In this document: positions 57,011 to 64,000 of the stretch, piece after piece | How the letters are laid out: each line of letters begins with the position of its first letter | Numbering within the stretch: the stretch's first letter is position 1 | From: Selaginella moellendorffii | Lineage: Eukaryota; Streptophyta; Lycopodiopsida; Selaginellales; Selaginellaceae | DNA length: 64,000 bases | Direction: 5' to 3' | Assembly: GCF_000143415.4 (NCBI RefSeq) | Contig: NW_003314365.1 | Span: 203,991 to 267,990, forward strand | Made by a program: the position numbers and the translations under genes | The notes under the pieces: generated by a model | Told to the model about the DNA's origin: nothing | The model's database searches: none | Seen by the model: the letters and a program-made list of their open reading frames with translations, nothing else

Positions 57011-58794
57011 GGGCCATCCCAACTCTAAAAAATCTAGTAGCATGAATTCTCAGTTATACTTCAATCCCCTCAAGCGCCGGGAGATGACAGAAAAACGATG
57101 TTTAGAGTTTCAACAAAGAAAGCGGTGTTGCATTGCCACGAAATAATCTAGTAAGATATTTTTCAAACTTTGACAACAAAATCATAGCCCCTTGGAATGT
57201 ATTTATCTCAGAATCAAGAAAGAACAGAATGGCCGGGCGAGGATAGGATCCTTTCGATGACGAGGCATGCCTCCAAGTGCCACGCTCCATCTCTGGAGCT
57301 TCCAGCAGTCTCGACCATCCAGCAGTAGTGATTCGGTGACAGTAAGCGCTGCAATCTCCATGCTTGCATCGATGCGGATTGTGAGCCCCGTGACTAGCGA
57401 CTCCAGGCTCACATCTAGCGATGATCAAAGCTCCAGGATAGAAAGCTCCGTGACTAGCGATGCTCAAAGCTCTGGTCTGCAAGGAGAGACCATACTTGCA
57501 TCCAAACATTCGAACACAACTGGATTCGAACGGGTATCGAATGTTTAATACCTGTTTAGCTTTTTTTCAAATGGGTATAATGGTTTTCAGTTTTAATATA
57601 ATTAAAAAATAATTAACTGTTACTAAAAAAGTTTAACATAATATAATATAGGTTTAATCTAATCTTCATCCTCCGAATTTAGAACATCATCGCCGTCATC
57701 ATCAGGTTGTTGAAGAGGTTCTTCAACAACCTCCTGAAGTGCAAGGATCCTTTGCCACTGAGGCTCAAGCTCAAGGTTATCAAGATCATGCTCGATAAGC
57801 CTCAAACTCCCAGACTCGATCTTCTGTATGACACGCATATTTGTGTGCACAAAAACCAGTTTCTCCAAGTTTTTGGAGAGCAGTCGAGACTTCCTTTTTG
57901 TCTGGATCATGCTCCATGAGCTCCAGTTTTGCTCGCATGGTGAAGCACAAATTGGCTAACTCAAGATCCGTAAAGCAAGCCTTTAAAGTTCTTGTGTGCC
58001 TGCACCAAAGTTGCTCCACCAACTCACCGGGTGTTTCCGGTTCTCCATCTATACAAGAGAATCAGTCTAAAAAGTTGACAAACAAACAGTTTATACACAC
58101 CTGCTTTGAAGAGAACAAACGGCCAAGTTGTTGACGGAAACTCTGAAACTCGTGTAGCAGCTTGTGTTGAAGTCCTTGATCTCCTTTGCAATACAACTCT
58201 AGGTACTCCACAAAATCTTCCTGAGCCTCCTGGTCGAGAGGGAGATGAAGAAAAGCTGGGTTCAGAACAAAAGCAGCTCCATGCAAGATCGAATGCATCT
58301 GGAACCAACGAGTTGCTTTCCGACCTCCCTCGCCATGATCCTCCATCATGAACCTATTGATCTCCTCGACCTCTTCCTCGGCTAAAATCCCAATCTCAAC
58401 AGCCTCTGAAAGCTTCTCATTCATCCGGTCCATAGCCTCGAAAATGAGACCGGAAGTTGCCCCCTCCCGGTCCGCAAGCTTCAAGACCTTGAGGAGCGAT
58501 CCAAGAAGCACCAACAAGTGCTGGCACCTAGTCCAGAAAGAGTTCAGAGTCTCTTCTAAGATCCGAGTTCGAATGCGCTGGGCTTTGGTGGTCTTCGTGA
58601 TGTCCAATCGCCGCTACTCGGAGCTCACAACCATCTCCTTCAATGCCTCCAAGGTTGTCAGATTCAGGAGCTGAGACATCACTAGAAACATGTAAGCGAA
58701 CCTTGTGCTCGATGGCTTGATGAGATCCCGATTCCTTAGCTTCTGAAATAAAGCCAGAATGTGAGGTTTTTTGGTGATAAAAGTTACCACCTTG

Positions 58795-60518
58795 TGTAAG
58801 CGACTAAATTTTCCATTCTACTTTAGTCACTTAACCACACCTCTGACCACTTGGAGGAGTCTCATTCACAACCTCCATCAGTCCAATTCAGGACTTGGGA
58901 CTTGCTAGCCCCAAGAATGGCATCCATGCCACTCAACACTTGCACCTGGTCCAAGTGCTCCACGTGTCCGGTCCCAAGACCGACACCCAAAGGTACCACT
59001 GACATCTCGGCCCGTTACGCTAAGGCCATGCTCATTCACCTTTGCTGCACTAGTGGTCCAACACCACTTGCATCACCACCTCGTCTCTCCAAGACTGGGC
59101 CATGTGTCCACGAGTGGTCATCCTAGATCCACTCCTTAGCATCCTTAGGATGCCCATAGACCTGGGGAATCGCCTTCCCCAAAGTCCCTTTGTCAGTTCC
59201 TACCGAGTCCCTTTCTGCCCCTGGCCGTGTTTGCCAACACTGCCACTGGATCGAGGCCCACAGGCCCAACCACTAAGTCCCACGGTCCTCTGGGACTTCC
59301 TCACCACATGACTGTGTCCTTGGTCACTACCCCAGAGGACTGCTCCTCTTCTTTTCCACAGTCTGGGCCTTTGGGACAACATTTCGGAACACTGTGGCCT
59401 TACGCGAGCCACCTGGGTACTCTCCCCACCTTTTGCCTTTAGGTGCTCTAGCCATGGGCTTAGAGCGAGGTTCCATTGAGCCACGCCTGGTATCCAAGTA
59501 GGTAGTGCCACCCACACTTGGATTGGGAGCATCGGCCAGTCGATCTCCCGGGGGAACTAGAGCCGGCTCTTGAACACTTCACCAAGCTACCCCGCTTGTC
59601 GGTCCGTATTCACTCTAGTCTTGGACTTCCCAGTGGTCAGTTCATCACCCAACACTGGGTCGGGCCTTCCTGGGCCAAACTGGCCTTTCCTGGCCAAACT
59701 GGCTCCACTGCAGTCCTCCCCCTTACTATACTTTTGGAGCTCACCAAACCCCCCAGGGTCTGGGAGACGAATGCTTTGGGCTTTCACCCTCTCAGACTTG
59801 AACTCGGACTCGGACTCGGACTCGGACTCGGACTCGGACTTGGACTCGGACTCGGACTCGGGCTCGGGCTCGGTCTCAGCCTTGGCCTCGGTCTCGGTCT
59901 CGGTCCCGGTCCCGGTCTCGGTCTCGGTCCCGGTCCCAGTCTCGGTCTGGACCTTGGACTCCATCTTGGGTCCTTCTCGGACTCCATCTCGAACTCCATC
60001 TCGGACTCCGTCTCGGTCCATCTCGGACTCCATCTCGGACTCCATCTCGGACTCCGTCTCGGTCCATCTCGGACTCCATCTCGGACTCCGTCTCGGTCCA
60101 CCTTGGACTCCATCTCGGACTCCATCTCGGGTCCATCTCGGAGTCCATCTCGGACTCCACTTTGGGTCCATCTCAGACTCCATATCGGACTCCATCTCGG
60201 ACTCCACTTCGGACTCCATATCGGACTCCACTTCGGGTCCATCTCGGACTCCAACTAGGGTCCGCCTCGGACTCCATCTCGGACACTTCCACGTGTCATG
60301 TGTTGGTCCTTTTTGGGTCCCTTTTTGGAGCCTTGCTTATTGCTCGCTTCGTGCTCACTCCTTGAGCACTTTGTTGGGAGTTCCACTCCTGCGCTCGGCC
60401 TTCCAAGTCAGAGCTTTTAGTCCAAACGTGTTACACTCGTTTGGGCTTTCGCTTCGGCCACTACCACGTGGCACCCTTTCCGGATCCACTTTGGGGCCTA
60501 GGCATTCTGTGTCTCACA
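58795..60518 (-). mobile_element. LTR-A solo LTR, minus strand, TSD CCTTG
   Basis: Complete 1724-bp LTR (TGTAAGCGAC at 58795, CTCACA at 60518) with exact 5-bp duplications CCTTG at 58790-58794 and 60519-60523. It has no primer site or polypurine tract beside it. Removing it and one duplication restores the hAT frame (TGC AAC AAG GTG GTA). Minisatellite about 59795-60290; the long frames across it are artefacts. Confidence 0.93.
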
Positions 60519-61506
60519 CCTTGTTGCAGCCTTTCACCAGTGGTTTTACCCACGACAACCACCCGATGTCTTTGAAGAGAAGGTCCAAGACGTGGCACAC
60601 ACACCAGCTGTGGAGAATGTGAGGATACTCAGCTGTCATGAGTTCTCCCATCTGCACATAGTTTGATGCATTGTCAATGATCACTTGAACAACATTTTCT
60701 TTGCCAACTTCTTGAATCACTTTCTTCAGCTCAACCCAAATCCACTATCCCATCTTTGTCTTGCCCTCGGAATCTACAGACTTCAAGAAAACCGAACCCT
60801 GGACGTTGGAGGCCATGAAGTTGATCAAGGATCGGCTATGGTTGTCAGACCAGCCATCGGTGATGATGCTAACTCCATGTCTTCTCCACCCCTCACGGAT
60901 TGGATCAAGTCGAGCATTGACACTATCATAAAGCTTCTTCAGCTGTGTACTCTGTAGCTTCTCATATCCCATCATCTGTGCAAGAGCTCCAGGGCCGAAG
61001 TCGATAGCAGCTTGAAGCAACTTCCTCAGATTTGGCCTCCGAATGGTGTTGAAAGGGATATTTTCAACGTAGAAGAACTCAGCCATGGCATCATCCAGAC
61101 ATTGAACCTTTGCAGACTTCATCATCTATTGAATGTCACCATCCAGCGCTGGTGCAGCACTTTGTTTAAGACTGCTGCTCCTGGAAAGTGGAACGCTGCC
61201 GCTGCTTGCCTCGCCCAGCCCTCCGGTAGCCCCACCACTTGCCCCACAGCTGGCACCACCGCTCACCTCACCAACCTCAGTCTCGTGAGCTAAGGCAAGT
61301 CTCTCTTGGGGACTTGCTGCAATCATGGAGCTCTTTGTGAGCTCCATATGATTAAAAGTTGCCTGAGCCTTGTTCACCACCTCTAGTGGCACCTGTTCTG
61401 TACAAATCTCTACATTCCTTCCTTTCACACCCCCAAGGTGAGCACAAACTTGTTCAGCCATGTCGGTGTAAGTATTCGAGCAATACTTACACTTCCATGG
61501 ACTCAC

Positions 61507-63204
61507 TGTGAGACACAAAATCCCTAGGCCCCAAAGTGGAGCCGGAAGGGCGCCACGTGGTAGTGGCCGAAGTGAAAGCCAAACGAGCGTAACACGTTTG
61601 GATTAAAAAGCTCCAACTTGATAGGTCGAGAGCGGGAGTGGAACTCCCAACAAAGTGCTCGAGGAACAAGCATGAAGCGAGCAATAAGCGAGGCTCCAAA
61701 AAGGGACCCAAAAGGACCAACACATGACATGTGGAAGTGTCCGAGATGGAGTCCGAGATGGACCCGAGTTGGAGTCTGAGGTGGAGTCTGAGATGGAGTC
61801 CGAGGTGGAGTCCGAGATAGAGTCCGAGATGGAGTCCAAGATAGACCGAGACAGAGTCCGAGATGGAGTCTGAGATGGACCCGAGTTGGAGTCTGAGATG
61901 GAGTCCAAGATGGACCGAGATGGAGTCCGAGATGAACCGAGATGGACCGAGACGGAGTCCGAGATGGAGTCCGAGATGGACCCGAGATGGAATTCGAGAT
62001 GGAGTCCGAGATGGACCCGAGATGGAGTCCGAGGTCGAGATCGAGACCGGGACCGAGACCAAGACTGAGACCGAGATGGAGATCCGGACCAAGACTGAGA
62101 CCGAAGCCGAGGCCGAGACCGAAGCCGAGGCCGAGACCGAAGCCGAGGCCGAGTCCGAGTCCGAGTCCGAGTCCAAGTCCGAGTCCGAGTTCGAGTTTGT
62201 GTCTGAGAGGGTGAAAGCCCAAAGCGTTTGTCTCCCAGACTCTGGGGGGTTTGGTGAGCTCCAAAAGTATAGTAAGGGGGAGGACTGCAGTGGACCCAGT
62301 TTGGCCAGGAAAGGCCAGTTTGGCCTAGGAAGGCTGTACCCAGTGTTGGGTGATGAGCTGCCCACTGGGAAGTCCAAAACTAGAGTGAATATGGACCGAC
62401 AAACGGGGTAGCTTGGTAAAGTGTTCAAGAGCCGGCTCTAGTTCCCCCAGGAGATCGACTGGCCGATGCTCTCAGTCCAAGTGTGGGTGGCACTACCTAC
62501 TTGGATACTTGGTGTGGCTCAACAGAACCTCGCTCTAAGCCCATGGCTAGAGCACCTAAAGGCGAAAGGTAGGGAGAGTACCCACGGGGCTTGTGTAGGG
62601 CCACGGTGTTCTGAAATGTTGTCCCGAAGTCCCAAATGGGGGAAAGGAGGAGGAGCAATCCTCTAGTGTAGTGACTACGGATACAGTCACATAGTGATGA
62701 AGTCCCAGAGGACAATGAGACTTAGTGGCTAGGCCTGCGGGCCTTGATTTAGTGGCAGTGTTGGCAAACATGGCCATGGACAAAAAAGGGACGTGGCAAG
62801 AATTGACAAAGGGATGTTGGGGAAGGCTATTTCCCATGTCTATGGGCATCCTAAGGATGCTAAGGAGTGGATCTGGGATGACCACTCGTGGACGGACAGC
62901 CCAGTCTTGGAGAGACGGGATTGTGATGCAAGTGGTATTGAACCACCAGTGCGGCAAAGGTGAATGGGCATGGCCTTAGCGTAATAGGCTGATATGTCAG
63001 TGGTACCTTTGGGTGTCAGTCTTGGGATTGGACACGTGGAGCACTTGGACCAAGTGCAAGGGTTGAGTGGCATAGATGCCATTCAAGGGACTAGCAAGTC
63101 CCAAGTCCTAAATTGGACTTAAGGAGGTTGTGAATGAGACTCTTCCAAGTGGTGAGAGGTGTGGTTAAGTGACTAAAGTAGAATGGAAAATTTAGTCGCT
63201 TACA
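61507..63204 (+). mobile_element. LTR-A solo LTR, plus strand, TSD CTCAC
   Basis: Complete 1698-bp LTR (TGTGAGACAC at 61507, GCTTACA at 63204) flanked by exact duplications CTCAC at 61502-61506 and 63205-63209. Orientation is opposite to the solo LTR at 58795. Its removal joins GGCGTGAG to TCCATGGAAGTG, continuing the hAT frame HGVSPWKCKYC. Minisatellite about 61736-62190. Confidence 0.93.
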
Positions 63205-63299
63205 CTCACGCCGTGGCTTATCTCGGATGTCGGCCTCAATTTCAAAACATAAGCCCAGCTCCAGCATGACTACCTTCCTCCCCCCATCCTAGACTTATC

Positions 63300-64000
63300 T
63301 CAGCGCTTCTGGATCTGTCGCGAATGTGACTTCGAGTATTGAAAGGTACTTGTTAACCAGTCCTTACGGACACTCTTTCTTTACTGCCATGACGGTAGGA
63401 GGTCGGTACAGTTGGATCCCTTTAGTAGCCCCTCTTGTGCTAGTGGAGTTAACTGGGCATTTCGAGTGTACTTAGACTAGACAAGCATAAGGACGGAATT
63501 CCTACGTGCTATTAGATAAGCATACTTAGCCCAGTAAGGAATTCCCGTCTCATTTTGTCTTGCACTTGCTAGTGACAAGAACCGTTGCGTATTGAGACTA
63601 GTCCCTCAATATTGCTGGATGATAGTTTACCGTGTCTGCCAAACACCCTCGCTATCAAGCCCTTTGTGTTGGTCTCATGTTGGTCCCAAATGCTATTTAT
63701 TGAAGGTGTCTAGATTAGCTCATTTGGCATATCTACGAAATGTAGAGATCAGCCTGAACACAATGGTGTTCGTCCCGTGTCCAAATTCGCACTCTAAGGC
63801 CATTCCATATTTGGTAAGTTTCGGACTTGTCCTAAAGACTAACTCCTGGTACTAAGGGAAGCTTGGGGTGAAAGCCCAAAGCGTGTGTCCCTCAAGGGGG
63901 GCAGGGGGCTGTGGGGGGTTTCAAATATATAGTAGGGATAGTGGTTGGAATGCATGTCTGACCACCTGAGACATTAGTTTGGCTCCCGCTAGGCTGTGTC
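63300..64000 (-). repeat. R2 repeat, copy 3 (reverse orientation, runs off the window)
   Basis: The reverse complement matches 8466-9065 in the same block order (TCGCGAATGTGACTTCG..., CACCCTCGCTATCA..., CCAAATATGG...). Beyond 63850 it continues with AAAGCCCAAAGCGT, GGGGGGTTT and ATATAGTAGGG. This is the same succession found in the LTR-A core, so R2 is probably an LTR of a sister family. Confidence 0.75.

Larger units (their letters stand above)
57659..63280 (-). pseudogene. hAT-type transposase gene, split by two solo LTRs
   Basis: Reading the minus strand from about 63280: a BED-type zinc finger (WKCKYCSNTY, then AHLGGVKGRNVEIC, 61400-61500), a Gly/Ser/Ala-rich linker, a DUF659-like domain (NIPFNTIRRPNLRKLLQAA and WRRHGVSIITDGWSDNHSRS at 60745-61125), VVQVIIDNASNYV and HSWCVCHVLDLLFKDIGW (60514-60720), RFAYMFLVMSQLLNL, HSILHGAAFVLNPAFLH (58270), and the C-terminal dimerisation block CEQNWSSW...KSRLLSKNLEKLVFVHTNMR (57830-57950). 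The solo LTR at 58795-60518 splits it after GCNK, and the solo LTR at 61507-63204 splits it before the zinc finger. An in-frame TAG lies at 58614-58616 (VSSE-stop-RRLD). The true start and the terminal inverted repeats were not found. Confidence 0.85.

Overview
This looks like nuclear DNA of a compact plant genome, most likely a lycophyte such as Selaginella. Genes carry many short introns of roughly 45-70 bp and lie 60-280 bp apart. The products are plant types (AP2/ERF, single-repeat MYB, PPR, GDSL lipase, PALE CRESS-like, ABCG7-like), yet a motile-cilium gene (CCDC96/CFAP184) is also present, which fits a plant with swimming sperm. The species is inferred; nothing in the window proves it.

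Layout. Positions 1-8465 are a nest of one LTR-retrotransposon family, here called LTR-A: TGTGAGACAC...CTTACA ends, an initiator-Met tRNA primer site, and 1.6-1.9 kb LTRs carrying a GA/CT-rich minisatellite. A 194-bp solo LTR of a Cassandra-like element (5S rRNA-derived) sits inside one of these LTRs. Positions 8466-9900 hold a second, related repeat family (R2). Positions 10.7-12.3 kb hold two degraded F-box copies.

The gene island runs from about 12.7 to 49.6 kb: an unrecognised coiled-coil/RS-rich protein (-), a DHH phosphoesterase (+), an ERF factor (+), CCDC96/CFAP184 (-), a SHAQKYF MYB (-), a PPR protein (-), a SAC phosphoinositide phosphatase (-), SWP73/BAF60 (-), a GDSL hydrolase (+), a DUF89 phosphatase (-), a chalcone-isomerase-like fatty-acid-binding protein (+), ABCG7-like half transporter (-), PP2A B55 (-), a TPR/ferredoxin-like protein (+), a PALE CRESS-like protein (-) and a RAD21 cohesin kleisin (-). 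Three gene pairs share short head-to-head promoter intervals. A 1.4-kb very AT-rich island (16.1-17.5 kb) interrupts the otherwise GC-balanced DNA.

From 50 to 64 kb the DNA is again accessory: a broken USE1-like SNARE gene, a broken PPR gene, an acidic protein gene with internal tandem duplication, an unrecognised spliced gene, then a hAT-type transposase pseudogene split by two LTR-A solo LTRs in opposite orientation, each with an exact 5-bp target duplication, and finally another R2 copy. There is no operon logic. The genes are independent housekeeping and regulatory loci (chromatin, cohesion, lipid signalling, plastid development), flanked by nested transposons whose history can be read from intact target-site duplications. 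Gene coordinates below run from start codon to stop codon and include introns.
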